Notes under the pieces: model-generated | Database searches by the model: none | Seen by the model: the letters and a program-made list of their open reading frames with translations, nothing else | What the model was told of the DNA's origin: nothing | Source of the DNA: Sporosarcina sp. FSL K6-2383 | Lineage (GTDB): Bacteria > Bacillota > Bacilli > Bacillales_A > Planococcaceae | DNA length: 64,000 nt | Reading direction: 5' to 3' | Assembly (NCBI RefSeq): GCF_038618305.1 | Contig: NZ_CP152017.1 | Location: forward strand, 2,705,501-2,769,500 | In this document: one piece after another, positions 25,357-34,070 of the stretch | Layout of the letters: every line of letters starts with the position of its first letter | How positions within the stretch are numbered: the first letter of the stretch is position 1 | Program-made: the position numbers and the translations under genes

Positions 25357-28245
25357 TTGAGTGAACGTAGAAAAAATCGAATTGACCTTATAGAAGATAA
25401 AATTGATGAGTTGAATAAAACCAAGTGGGCAAAAAGCATGCGCATCACCTCTGGTGTTGTCTGGAACCTGTTCTTATTGTTCATCGTTTTCGGACTCACA
25501 TTATCAGTTTTCGCTGCCTCAGTAGGTGCTGGCTATTTTGCATCCTTAGTCGCAAAAGAACCACTTCGTTCGAAAAGTGAGATGCGAGATGCTATTTTCA
25601 ATTACGAGGAGACATCTGAAATATATCTTGCCGATAATGTCTACATTGGTAAAATAAATTCTGATATCGAGCGAAAAGATACTCAACTTCAACAGGTTTC
25701 TCCGTTTGTTATCGATGCAGTCTATGCTACGGAGGACGAGTATTTTTCAGAGCATAGCGGAATTGTGCCAAAGGCCATCTTCCGTGGACTTCTTCAGGAC
25801 GTGACCAATTCCGACAATCAAACCGGTGGGTCAACGCTGACACAGCAATTGATTAAAAACCAAATTTTGACGAACGAAGTTTCCTACGAGCGTAAGGCGA
25901 AAGAGATTTTACTTGCCATGAGACTGGAACACTTCATGGAAAAAGATGAAATTTTAGAAGCCTACTTAAATATCATTCCGTATGGTCGAAACGCTAATGG
26001 ACAAAATATTGCCGGGATTGAAACGGCAGCTGAGGGGATTTTTAACAAAAAAGCAGCCGACCTAACACTCGCACAAGCTGCATTCATCGCCGGAATTCCA
26101 CAAGCTCCATTTGGCTACACACCATTTAAAAGTGGCGGTGGACTCAAGGACGAAAAATTTCTAAAGCCTGGGATTGATCGGATGAAAACCGTTCTTTTTA
26201 GAATGAAAGAAACAAATTATATTACCGAGCAGCAATACAAGGAAGCCATGGCCTATGATATTACACAAGACTTTCGCGAACCTGCCTTACGTGCCAATGA
26301 AAAATATCCTTATTTAACACAAGAAATCCAAAATCGAACGATTGAGATTTTAATGAAAATCATTGCCGAGAAAGACGGGATAGATCCAGAACGCTTGGAT
26401 AAAGAAGATAAGCTGAAAGAAAAGTATTACATTTTGGCAACACGCTCTATGAAAATTGACGGCTATCGAATTTATTCAACAGTCAATAAGCCTTTATATG
26501 ACAAGATGAATGAAGTCGGTCAGTCCTTTGAACATTACGGATTTACTTATACGCGAGAAGAGAAAGATCCACACTCTGGCGAAATCGAGTTGAAAGAAGA
26601 CCCAGTACAAGTCGGTGCAATCATGATTGAAAATAGTACGGGGAAAATTCTATCCTTTATCGGTGGACGTGATCATAGTAAAGAGGCAACAAACCATGCG
26701 ACGCAAGCATACAGACAAAATGGTTCTTCTATGAAGCCACTGCTTGTCTTTGCACCGGCCATTGAATATGGCCTCATTGGAGCTGGCAGCCCTGTTGTAG
26801 ATGTGAAATTCAGCGTCAAACAGCCAGATGGCTCCACTTGGGCACCGAATAACTATACACAATCACTGGAGAAAGGGATTGTCCCGGCAAGGGAAGCCCT
26901 CTCAAGATCTTTAAACTTAGCAACAGCAAGGCTATACCGCGATATTATCGACCAAAGACCAGCTGAATTTTTGAAAAAGATGGGTATTTCAAAACTAACT
27001 CCCGGGGACTACGTTAACTTTGCCACCTCTTATGGAGGAATGGATATCGGTATGAGCGTTGAGGAAAATACAAATGCCTTTGCAACATTTGCCAATGGCG
27101 GACAATTTATTGACGCTTATATCATCGAGAAAATTGAAGATATGCATGGCAATATCGTCTTTGAACATACCGCTGAACCTGTCGATGTATTCAGCCCAGA
27201 AACGAGTTATATGATCACAGATATGCTAAGAGATGTTTTAAAAACGGGTGGCACGGGTGCTCAAGTGCCAAAACATATGAATTTTAATACGGATCTAGCA
27301 GCTAAAACGGGAACAACGCAAGGCTACGGCGATGCGTGGCTTGTCGGCTACAATCCAAATGTTTCTCTTGGAGTTTGGCTTGGCTATAAAGAACGAAAAC
27401 GCAGTCTCTATTTCGGGCTTGAACGGCAAACCTTGCACCCTTCCACACGAACAAGCACACTGTTTGCACGTATTATGAATGCTGCGAATGAAGTAACGCC
27501 TGAGTTAGTCGGTGCTGCTTCTAAATTTAAGCAACCAGATGGTGTTGTTTCTAGGTCGTTCTGTGGAATTTCTGGACTTGCACCATCAGCTGAATGTTCA
27601 ACTGCTGGACTTGTAAAATCCGATTTATTCAACGCCAAGGCGATGTTGCCAACAAATGCAGATGATAGCATTATCTCCTCTTCATATGTTTTAGTAAAAG
27701 GGGAGAAATATCTTGCACACCCTACAACACCGATTGAATTTGTTTCATCAGGTGGCGTAGGTGTCAATGAGTCCTTCATCGAGCGAATGCTTGGACCTTG
27801 GAAAGGTGATGCTTCTAAACTTTTTCCGGCTAATTCAGTCTTCGCTTCGAATATAGTATCTAACTCAATTTTTGAAGCTGATGACGTAGCTCCCGCACCC
27901 GTGCAGCTCACGCTAAGTGACAATACTATTACATGGAATGATTCAGCTTCAGACGACGTGGTCGGCTACTACATCTATGAGGATGGTGTGAAAATCGGCG
28001 TTGTAGTCGATGGCTCACCCAAAACTTTCGTCATTGGAAGTGGATCATATACGGTAAAGGCTGTTGATATCACTGGAAAACTTTCAGTAATATCAAATGT
28101 CGCCAAGATTGAAGTGATATTACCCGAAGAGGAAATTCCTGTTATCACTCCACCAGTTGTTCCCCCTCCGGAAAACGGTGGTGATCCAGAAGGTGATACG
28201 CCCCCACCTGACGAAAATGATACGGAAGATCCTGAACAACAATAA
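25357..28245 (+). CDS. Class A penicillin-binding protein, PBP1A family
   Basis: A 962-residue bifunctional murein glycosyltransferase/DD-transpeptidase. Short cytoplasmic N-terminus, one membrane anchor (about 28-60), GT51 domain with the catalytic-Glu motif ATEDEYFSEHSG and GGSTLTQQL, then the transpeptidase with SxxK as GSSMKPLL, SxN as SRSLNLA, and KTG as AAKTGTTQGYGDAW. After it come a fibronectin-III-like module (about 850-925) and a Pro/Asp/Glu-rich tail (PPVVPPPENGG, DPEQQ). The start is TTG 25357, six bases after AGGGGGAG; no ATG fits. Monocistronic, terminator shared with acsA. Confidence 0.95.
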   Translation: MSERRKNRIDLIEDKIDELNKTKWAKSMRITSGVVWNLFLLFIVFGLTLSVFAASVGAGYFASLVAKEPLRSKSEMRDAIFNYEETSEIYLADNVYIGKINSDIERKDTQLQQVSPFVIDAVYATEDEYFSEHSGIVPKAIFRGLLQDVTNSDNQTGGSTLTQQLIKNQILTNEVSYERKAKEILLAMRLEHFMEKDEILEAYLNIIPYGRNANGQNIAGIETAAEGIFNKKAADLTLAQAAFIAGIPQAPFGYTPFKSGGGLKDEKFLKPGIDRMKTVLFRMKETNYITEQQYKEAMAYDITQDFREPALRANEKYPYLTQEIQNRTIEILMKIIAEKDGIDPERLDKEDKLKEKYYILATRSMKIDGYRIYSTVNKPLYDKMNEVGQSFEHYGFTYTREEKDPHSGEIELKEDPVQVGAIMIENSTGKILSFIGGRDHSKEATNHATQAYRQNGSSMKPLLVFAPAIEYGLIGAGSPVVDVKFSVKQPDGSTWAPNNYTQSLEKGIVPAREALSRSLNLATARLYRDIIDQRPAEFLKKMGISKLTPGDYVNFATSYGGMDIGMSVEENTNAFATFANGGQFIDAYIIEKIEDMHGNIVFEHTAEPVDVFSPETSYMITDMLRDVLKTGGTGAQVPKHMNFNTDLAAKTGTTQGYGDAWLVGYNPNVSLGVWLGYKERKRSLYFGLERQTLHPSTRTSTLFARIMNAANEVTPELVGAASKFKQPDGVVSRSFCGISGLAPSAECSTAGLVKSDLFNAKAMLPTNADDSIISSSYVLVKGEKYLAHPTTPIEFVSSGGVGVNESFIERMLGPWKGDASKLFPANSVFASNIVSNSIFEADDVAPAPVQLTLSDNTITWNDSASDDVVGYYIYEDGVKIGVVVDGSPKTFVIGSGSYTVKAVDITGKLSVISNVAKIEVILPEEEIPVITPPVVPPPENGGDPEGDTPPPDENDTEDPEQQ

Positions 28246-28249
28246 TAAT

Positions 28250-28291
28250 AAAAAGGCATGTCTATTGTAATAAAATAGGCATGCCTTTTTA
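28250..28291. terminator. Bidirectional terminator between PBP1A gene and acsA
   Basis: AAAAAGGCATG.CTATT / AATAG.CATGCCTTTTT stem with A/T tracts on both flanks. Confidence 0.88.
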
Positions 28292-28298
28292 TTTATTT

Positions 28299-30017
28299 TT
28301 AGTCTTCCATCGTCGATAAATCGCCGGTTGGTAAATTTAATTCCCAAGCTTTTAGTACACGGCGCATAATTTTACCACTTCTCGTTTTTGGTAATTTATC
28401 TTTAAATTCAATTTCACGCGGTGCCGCATGTGCTGCAAGTCCTTTTTTAACGAACTGACGAATATCTTCTTTCAACTCATCTGTTGGTTCATAGCCATCA
28501 TGAAGTGCAACAAACGCTTTGATAATTTCACCTCGTACCGGATCTGGTTTTCCAATAACCCCAGCTTCAACGATTGCAGGATGCTCTAGCAGTTTACTTT
28601 CCACCTCAAACGGCCCAACTCTCTCCCCACTCGTCATAATGACGTCATCTACACGACCTTGGAAGAAGAAGTAACCGTCTTCATCAACGTAAGCAGAATC
28701 ACCTGATACATACCATTCATCATTTAAGAAATAGGAATCGTACTTCTCTGGATTATTCCAAATTTGGCGCATCATAGCTGGCCAACCTTTTTTAATCGCT
28801 AAGTTCCCCATATGGTTTGGCGGTAGAACATTCCCTTGGTTATCCACAATAGCTGCTTCAATTCCTGGAACTGGTTTCCCCATGGAGCCTGGTTTAATCG
28901 GCAGACAGCCAAAATTACAAATCGTTTGCGCACCTGTTTCAGTCATCCACCATGTATCATGGATACGCAGTTTAAATGCTTCAGTTCCCCAACGAATAAC
29001 TTCTGGATTCAATGGTTCTCCAACAGATAGAATATGGCGTAACGAAGAAAGGTTGTATTTACTTAATGGACCTTCCCCTACTCCCATCAGCATTCGGAAT
29101 GCCGTTGGAGCACTATACCATACCGTCACACCATAGTCCTCAATTGCCTCATACCATGTATCTGATGAAAACCGACCCCCAACAACAAGAATTGTTGCTC
29201 CAGCAAGCATAGGACCGAAAATGCCGTAAGCCGTACCTGTCACCCAGCCCGGGTCTGCCGTACACCAAAATGTATCCGCATCTTTTAAATCAAGCACCCA
29301 GCGAGTTGTTTGTAGCTGTTGCACCATCGCCTCCTGAACGTGTAAAACACCCTTCGGCTTGCCTGTCGAACCTGATGTGTAATGAAGCAATGTCGGATCT
29401 TCTCGCTCCATCCATTCGACCTGGAAGTTTGGTGAAGCATCCTTCATATATTTGTTATAATCTACGAAAATGCCTTCTTCTTTAATATTTTCCCCAACGA
29501 GGAAAACTGTTTTTAGATGAGGTAATTTGTCTACAGGAATCCGATCCACAAGCGCCGGTGTCGTAATAATTGCAGTTGCTTCACTGTCAGATAATCGGTC
29601 GTAAACAGCACCTTCCATAAACGCTTCGAAAAGCGGTCCTACGATAGCACCTAACTTCAAAGCACCTAGAAGCGCAAAATATAGTTCCGGAGAGCGTGGC
29701 ATGAAAATGAAAATACGATCCCCTTTTTCCAGCGGTGACTGATTACGCAAAACGTTTGCAGCCTTATTTGACATCTTCTTCATATCTCTATAAGTATAAG
29801 ATTCTTTTCTATCATCATCTTTATAATAGAGTGCAATCTTATTTCTGCGATAGGATTCCGCGTGGCGATCAACTGCTTCATGAGCAATATTCATCTTACC
29901 ACTTTCGAACCAACTAAATTCTTTCTCCACATCTGTCCAACTGAATTCCGCAATTTTACGATCATAATCTCTCAGTTGATAATCCCCTTGAACAACTGGC
30001 AAAGTTTTCATTACCAT
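28299..30017 (-). CDS. acsA: Acetyl-CoA synthetase (AMP-forming)
   Basis: A 572-residue enzyme converting acetate, ATP and CoA to acetyl-CoA. P-loop YTSGSTGKPKGVLH; HDTWWMTETG substrate/adenylate motif; C-terminal PKTRSGKIMRR, whose Lys after Gly is the residue acetylated by AcuA in B. subtilis. The start is ATG 30017, six bases from AAAGGGTG, giving exactly the 572 residues of B. subtilis AcsA and the same MxxKxLP opening. Divergent from acuABC; repeat copy E fills most of the intergenic region. Carbon-catabolite control is likely but I could not find a convincing cre site. Confidence 0.96.
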   Translation of the reverse strand: MVMKTLPVVQGDYQLRDYDRKIAEFSWTDVEKEFSWFESGKMNIAHEAVDRHAESYRRNKIALYYKDDDRKESYTYRDMKKMSNKAANVLRNQSPLEKGDRIFIFMPRSPELYFALLGALKLGAIVGPLFEAFMEGAVYDRLSDSEATAIITTPALVDRIPVDKLPHLKTVFLVGENIKEEGIFVDYNKYMKDASPNFQVEWMEREDPTLLHYTSGSTGKPKGVLHVQEAMVQQLQTTRWVLDLKDADTFWCTADPGWVTGTAYGIFGPMLAGATILVVGGRFSSDTWYEAIEDYGVTVWYSAPTAFRMLMGVGEGPLSKYNLSSLRHILSVGEPLNPEVIRWGTEAFKLRIHDTWWMTETGAQTICNFGCLPIKPGSMGKPVPGIEAAIVDNQGNVLPPNHMGNLAIKKGWPAMMRQIWNNPEKYDSYFLNDEWYVSGDSAYVDEDGYFFFQGRVDDVIMTSGERVGPFEVESKLLEHPAIVEAGVIGKPDPVRGEIIKAFVALHDGYEPTDELKEDIRQFVKKGLAAHAAPREIEFKDKLPKTRSGKIMRRVLKAWELNLPTGDLSTMED

Positions 30018-30105
30018 CCATCTCACCCTTTCATAAATATTTACACTATTCATTCTACCTTACTTAATACTGAATTAGTTAATTAATTTTATTTTTCCGT
30101 CAGTT

Positions 30106-30298
30106 TTTATTTTTATTCAGCAATATTCTTCCACCTGTTTAGCGGGTATACAAACCCCTGCAACTGACGCTTCGCTTTCAGTACAAATACATTTGCTGAA
30201 TGAAAATAAAGCCTCCGCCGGATGTCACAGATTTTGTAAGGAGTCAATCGAGCTTGCTCGATTCAAAATCCGGACACAATTACGCCAAGCCATAATTG
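30106..30298 (-). repeat. Intergenic modular repeat copy E, reversed
   Basis: Read on the minus strand: H1 CAATTA..TAATTG (30277-30298), an H2-type AATCGAGC stem, the linker TGTGACATCCGGCGGAGGC, then the inverted-repeat module with arms TTTATTTTTATTCAGCA (30106-30122) and TGCTGAATGAAAATAAA (30194-30210; 16 of 17 pair). The inner segment carries CAACTGACGCTTCGCTTTCA on the plus strand, so relative to H1/H2 it is inverted compared with copy B. The AGGA module is absent. The copy lies between the acsA and acuA promoters. Confidence 0.83.
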
Positions 30299-30382
30299 AT
30301 TTTGTAAGAATCAACTGGCTTTTCTTTCTTGATTTTGTTGTATACTAGGAATATGTACATATCTTATGAGGTGGTGATTGTA

Positions 30383-31015
30383 TTGGAACATGTAAAAACG
30401 TATAATGCAATGGAAATTAAGCATAAGAATGGCGATATTATTATTGAAGGTCCAATATCTGCCGAAGATCTCGAGAATTTGGAGTTTCATGAAGATCTTG
30501 TCGCATTTAGACCCCCCGCTCAACAACACAAGGCGCTCGTTGAAATCGCCGGTCTTCCCGAGGGACGTATTTTAATCGTGCGTGATATGAATACCGTCGT
30601 CGGTTATGTCACGTATTTGTATCCGGATCCTTTGGAACGCTGGTCACAGGGGAGTATGAAAAACCTCATTGAACTTGGCGCTATTGAAGTAATACCTAAG
30701 TTTCGAGGTGGCGGAGTTGGTAAATCGCTACTACGGGTTTCCATGATGGATGATGCGATGGAAGATTATATCATTTTAACGACAGAGTATTATTGGCACT
30801 GGGATTTAAAAGGGACGAAGCTCAACGTTTGGGAGTACCGAAAAATTATGGAGAAGATGATGAATGCAGGTGGATTAGAATACTACGCAACCGATGATCC
30901 AGAAATCTGCTCGCATCCCGCCAATTGTTTAATGGCGCGTATTGGAAAAAGAATTGATCAAGATTCTGTTCAACAATTCGATGGCTTACGTTTTATGAAC
31001 AGATTCATGTATTGA
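30383..31015 (+). CDS. acuA: Acetyltransferase AcuA (acts on AcsA)
   Basis: A 210-residue GNAT-family protein acetyltransferase that inactivates AcsA by acetylating its catalytic lysine. The acetyl-CoA loop is visible as VIPKFRGGGVGKSLL. The start is TTG 30383, seven to eight bases after GAGGTGG; this gives MEHVKTYNAMEIKHKNG and exactly the 210 residues of B. subtilis AcuA, whereas the ATG at 30329 adds 18 residues without a site. First gene of acuABC and divergent from its target acsA. Confidence 0.95.
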   Translation: MEHVKTYNAMEIKHKNGDIIIEGPISAEDLENLEFHEDLVAFRPPAQQHKALVEIAGLPEGRILIVRDMNTVVGYVTYLYPDPLERWSQGSMKNLIELGAIEVIPKFRGGGVGKSLLRVSMMDDAMEDYIILTTEYYWHWDLKGTKLNVWEYRKIMEKMMNAGGLEYYATDDPEICSHPANCLMARIGKRIDQDSVQQFDGLRFMNRFMY

Positions 31016-31031
31016 AAGTAGGTGTAGTTAC

Positions 31032-31679
31032 ATGCTAATCGAAGAAATCATGATTAAAAATGTCACAACACTTTCGCCTAACGATACGGTGGAGGACGCT
31101 TTACAAACAATGCGCCATTACAAATTTCGTCACGTTCCTATCGTTACAGCGGAGGGGGAAGTGGTTGGCATTATTTCTGACCGAGACTTGAAAGAAATTG
31201 TGCCTTCCTCTATTTCTGAAATAAAAGATCATAGTATTTACACGGTAAAACTTTCCGAAATCATGACGACCAACTTAATTGTCGGGCATCCCATGGATTT
31301 CGTAGAAGAAGCAGCCGTCATATTTTATGACAATAAAATTGGTGCCCTTCCTATCATTTCCAATAACAAACTAGTTGGCATCATCACAGAAACCGACTTA
31401 CTCTACAAGTATATTGAATTGACAGGTGCCCATCAACCCGGCTCGCAAATTGAAGTACGAGTCCCAAACGTGCCTGGTATCCTTTTTGAAGTATCGAAAG
31501 TCTTTCATGAACAGAAAACAAATGTATTGAGTGTGCTCGTCTATCCCGATAAAGAAAACGATGCAACAAAAATTTTAGTCATTCGCATTAATTCGATGAA
31601 TCCATTAGCCATTATTCAAGGATTAAAGGATAGTGGGTTTGAGGTCCTATGGCCAAATGTGCCAGGAATCGTCATATGA
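31032..31679 (+). CDS. acuB: AcuB, CBS-pair and ACT domain protein
   Basis: A 215-residue protein with two CBS motifs (about 7-60 and 78-132: IMIKNVTTLSPNDTVEDAL, IMTTNLIVGHPMDFVEEA) that usually bind adenine nucleotides, followed by an ACT-like domain (about 140-212, EVRVPNVPGILFEVSKVF). Its exact job in acetoin/acetate use is not settled; a sensor of energy charge or ligand for the AcuA/AcuC couple is plausible. Sixteen bases after acuA; its TGA overlaps the acuC start, so translation is probably coupled. Confidence 0.93.
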   Translation: MLIEEIMIKNVTTLSPNDTVEDALQTMRHYKFRHVPIVTAEGEVVGIISDRDLKEIVPSSISEIKDHSIYTVKLSEIMTTNLIVGHPMDFVEEAAVIFYDNKIGALPIISNNKLVGIITETDLLYKYIELTGAHQPGSQIEVRVPNVPGILFEVSKVFHEQKTNVLSVLVYPDKENDATKILVIRINSMNPLAIIQGLKDSGFEVLWPNVPGIVI

Positions 31680-32842
31680 TGAAAAACGCCTCATTTATCT
31701 TTTCAAAAGAGCAGCTTGACTATTCGTTTTCAGACACACACCCATTCAATCAGAAAAGAATTTTATTAACACTCGATTTATTAGAAAAGTCTGGAGCCAT
31801 TCAGGAAAGTGATATTATTTCACCTAGAATGGCGACAGATGCAGAGTTACTACTTGCCCATGATAGCAAGTTTATCGATATTGTTAAAAGGGCGGGAAAA
31901 GGATTACTACATGGAGATGTGGGGAATATTTATGGTATCGGTACAGATGATACACCTATCTTCCCCAATATGCATGAAGCTAGCGCCTTGCTCGTCGGTG
32001 GTACACTGACTGCGGTCGATGAAGTGATGGAAGGACGCTCCAAGTACGCTTTGAACCTCGGGGGTGGATTGCATCACGGATTCCATGGACGCGCTTCAGG
32101 TTTTTGTGTCTATAATGATAGCTCTGTAGCTATTAAATATTTACAGAAGAAGTACGGTGCACGTGTCCTGTATATCGACACGGACGCGCATCACGGTGAC
32201 GGAGTTCAATGGAGCTTCTATGATGACCCATCTGTCTGCACACTATCTATTCATGAAACAGGTCGTTATCTATTCCCCGGCACTGGGAATGTTACAGAAC
32301 GCGGTAACGGAACGGGCTATGGGACTTCTTTCAATTTTCCAATTGATGCCTTTACGGAAGATGAATCTTTTTTAAGTATTTATAAAACAGCTATCAAAGA
32401 GGTGACTGAATTTTTCAAACCCGATGTCATTTTGACGCAAAATGGTGCAGATGCACATTATTTTGACCCTCTTACCCACTTATATGGAACAATGGAAATT
32501 TTTAAAGAAATCCCACGTATTGCCCGAGAAATTGCCGATGAGTATTGCGACGGCAAGTGGATTGCTGTCGGCGGTGGTGGATATGATATATGGCGTGTCG
32601 TCCCAAGAGCCTGGGCCCATATTTGGCTAGCGATGACAAATAATCCAGCTCCTACTGGCCCTCTTCCAGCAGATTGGCTTGCAAAATGGCAGGAGCAGTC
32701 TCCAGTGCCGCTCATTCCCACATGGGAAGATCCTCACCCGCTTTATGAGTCCATACCGAGGAAAGCTGAAATAACTGAAAAAAATGAACATATGCTTAAT
32801 CGAGCCTTACATATAATTCGGAATGAACAAATGTCAAAATAA
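31676..32842 (+). CDS. acuC: AcuC, class I/II histone-deacetylase-like AcsA deacetylase
   Basis: A 388-residue zinc-dependent deacylase that reactivates acetylated AcsA. HDAC motifs seen: GGGLHHGFHGRASGFCVYND, the metal site IDTDAHHGDGVQ (Asp and His ligands), TQNGADAHYFDPL and VGGGGYD. The start at ATG 31676 overlaps the acuB stop (ATGA) and is eight bases after AGGA; a second ATG follows at 31679. The frame to 31649 is open but would overlap acuB further. Length agrees with B. subtilis AcuC (387). Terminator shared with ccpA. Confidence 0.95.
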   Translation: MMKNASFIFSKEQLDYSFSDTHPFNQKRILLTLDLLEKSGAIQESDIISPRMATDAELLLAHDSKFIDIVKRAGKGLLHGDVGNIYGIGTDDTPIFPNMHEASALLVGGTLTAVDEVMEGRSKYALNLGGGLHHGFHGRASGFCVYNDSSVAIKYLQKKYGARVLYIDTDAHHGDGVQWSFYDDPSVCTLSIHETGRYLFPGTGNVTERGNGTGYGTSFNFPIDAFTEDESFLSIYKTAIKEVTEFFKPDVILTQNGADAHYFDPLTHLYGTMEIFKEIPRIAREIADEYCDGKWIAVGGGGYDIWRVVPRAWAHIWLAMTNNPAPTGPLPADWLAKWQEQSPVPLIPTWEDPHPLYESIPRKAEITEKNEHMLNRALHIIRNEQMSK

Positions 32843-32870
32843 ATCCGTTGGAAGTAATTTTTTAACAATA

Positions 32871-32914
32871 AAAAAACGGGCAACGCCATCTACATGATGA
32901 CGTTGTCCGTTTTT
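32871..32914. terminator. Bidirectional terminator between acuC and ccpA
   Basis: AAAAAACGG.CAACG / CGTTG.CCGTTTTT stem with A- and T-tracts; it ends at the ccpA stop codon. Confidence 0.85.
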
Positions 32915-33912
32915 CATTTCGTTGAATCTCGTTCTTCTAATCTAAATGGTAAAATAACATGCTTGTCATCTATTTCTTCACCATTCATCAATTTTGTCAA
33001 CAGACGCATAGCTACTGCTCCTAAATCGTAAAGCGGCACAACAATAGATGTTAATTGCGGTCGGACAACTCTTGGTAAAATAGAATGTTCAAAACAAATA
33101 AGTTCGTAGTCTCTCGGTACAGAAAGCCCGCTATCCCTTATTCCGTTCAATAAACCAACTGCAATGACATCACTTCCTGTAAAAATAGCGGTTGGTTTCT
33201 CTTCTAATTCCAAGATTTTTTTACATCCTTCATAAGCACCATCATAGGTATTTTCAATTTCAATAATAAGTTCTTCATCTACAGCAAGATTAGCAGCTTG
33301 TAGAGCACGAATATAACCAGACTTTTTACTAATACGGTTAATATCTCTAGTAAATGGGCCAGATGCAAAAACAATTCTTTTATGACCGTTTGCAATTAGT
33401 TTATTTACAGCTACAAACGCAGCTTCTTCAAAATCAATATTCACTGTCGCTAATTCCTCTTCAACGTCTAATGTCCCTGCCAATACAATCGGAACGCTAG
33501 ATGTCGACATCTCGGCACGTACTTCATCAGAAATCGAGTCACTCATGAAGATGAGTCCGTCCACCTGTTTACCAAGATGATCCTCTATCAGTTCTACTTC
33601 TCTCGTTGTACGTTCGTCGGAATTTGACAAAATAATATTGTATTCGTACATCGTTGCAACATCGGCTATCCCACGAGAAAGCTCAGAATAGAAGTTTTTC
33701 GAAATATCGGGGACAATTACTCCGATTGTTGTTGTTTTTTTACTGGCAAGCCCCCTCGCTACAGCATTTGGGCGATAGCCAAGGCGTTCGATGCAATCTA
33801 ATACTTTTTTTCTCGTTGCTGGTTTGACGTTTTGATTGCCATTTACAACACGAGAAACGGTTGCCATCGAAACATTTGCCTCCCTAGCAACATCGTAGAT
33901 CGTTACAGCCAT
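32914..33912 (-). CDS. ccpA: Catabolite control protein A
   Basis: A 332-residue LacI-family regulator, the main effector of carbon catabolite repression, working with HPr(Ser-P) at cre sites. The helix-turn-helix is VTIYDVAREANVSMATVSRV, followed by the hinge NAVARGLASKKTTTIGV and a periplasmic-binding-like core (TIGVIVPDISKNFYSELSRG). The start ATG 33912 is eight bases from AAAGGAG. The promoter is not obvious: the region upstream is repeat copy F and then the aroA terminator, so transcription may start in the repeat or come from aroA. Synteny with acuABC and aroA as in B. subtilis. Confidence 0.96.
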   Translation of the reverse strand: MAVTIYDVAREANVSMATVSRVVNGNQNVKPATRKKVLDCIERLGYRPNAVARGLASKKTTTIGVIVPDISKNFYSELSRGIADVATMYEYNIILSNSDERTTREVELIEDHLGKQVDGLIFMSDSISDEVRAEMSTSSVPIVLAGTLDVEEELATVNIDFEEAAFVAVNKLIANGHKRIVFASGPFTRDINRISKKSGYIRALQAANLAVDEELIIEIENTYDGAYEGCKKILELEEKPTAIFTGSDVIAVGLLNGIRDSGLSVPRDYELICFEHSILPRVVRPQLTSIVVPLYDLGAVAMRLLTKLMNGEEIDDKHVILPFRLEERDSTK

Positions 33913-33943
33913 CTTGTTAGCTCCTTTCATTACATTAATACAT

Positions 33944-34034
33944 CAATTACACATCAGCATGATGGCATCCAAGTTTTGTGACATCCGCCGAGGATTCGAC
34001 TTAATATAGTAGGTAATACCTACTATATTAAGTC
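33944..34034 (+). repeat. Intergenic modular repeat copy F (degenerate H1, perfect end hairpin)
   Basis: Begins ATCAATTAC but H1's second arm is lost. It keeps AAGTTTTGTGACATCCGCCG and ends in a perfect 17-bp hairpin (33998-34014 with 34018-34034; arms begin GACTTAATATAG, loop AAT). The hairpin sequence differs completely from that of copy D while full pairing is kept. It lies between the ccpA ribosome binding site and the aroA terminator. Confidence 0.75.
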
Positions 34035-34038
34035 AAAA

Positions 34039-34062
34039 CGCCGGAACCAAAATGGTCCGGCG
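34039..34062 (-). terminator. aroA terminator
   Basis: CGCCGGAACC / GGTCCGGCG hairpin with one bulge, followed on the minus strand by TTTT, eight bases past the aroA stop. Confidence 0.82.
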
Positions 34063-34070
34063 TCCGCTCA

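Noticed and set aside
27408..27923. 171-codon minus-strand frame inside the PBP1A gene
   Set aside because: Fully antisense to a well-supported gene, low-complexity product, no ribosome binding site evidence.
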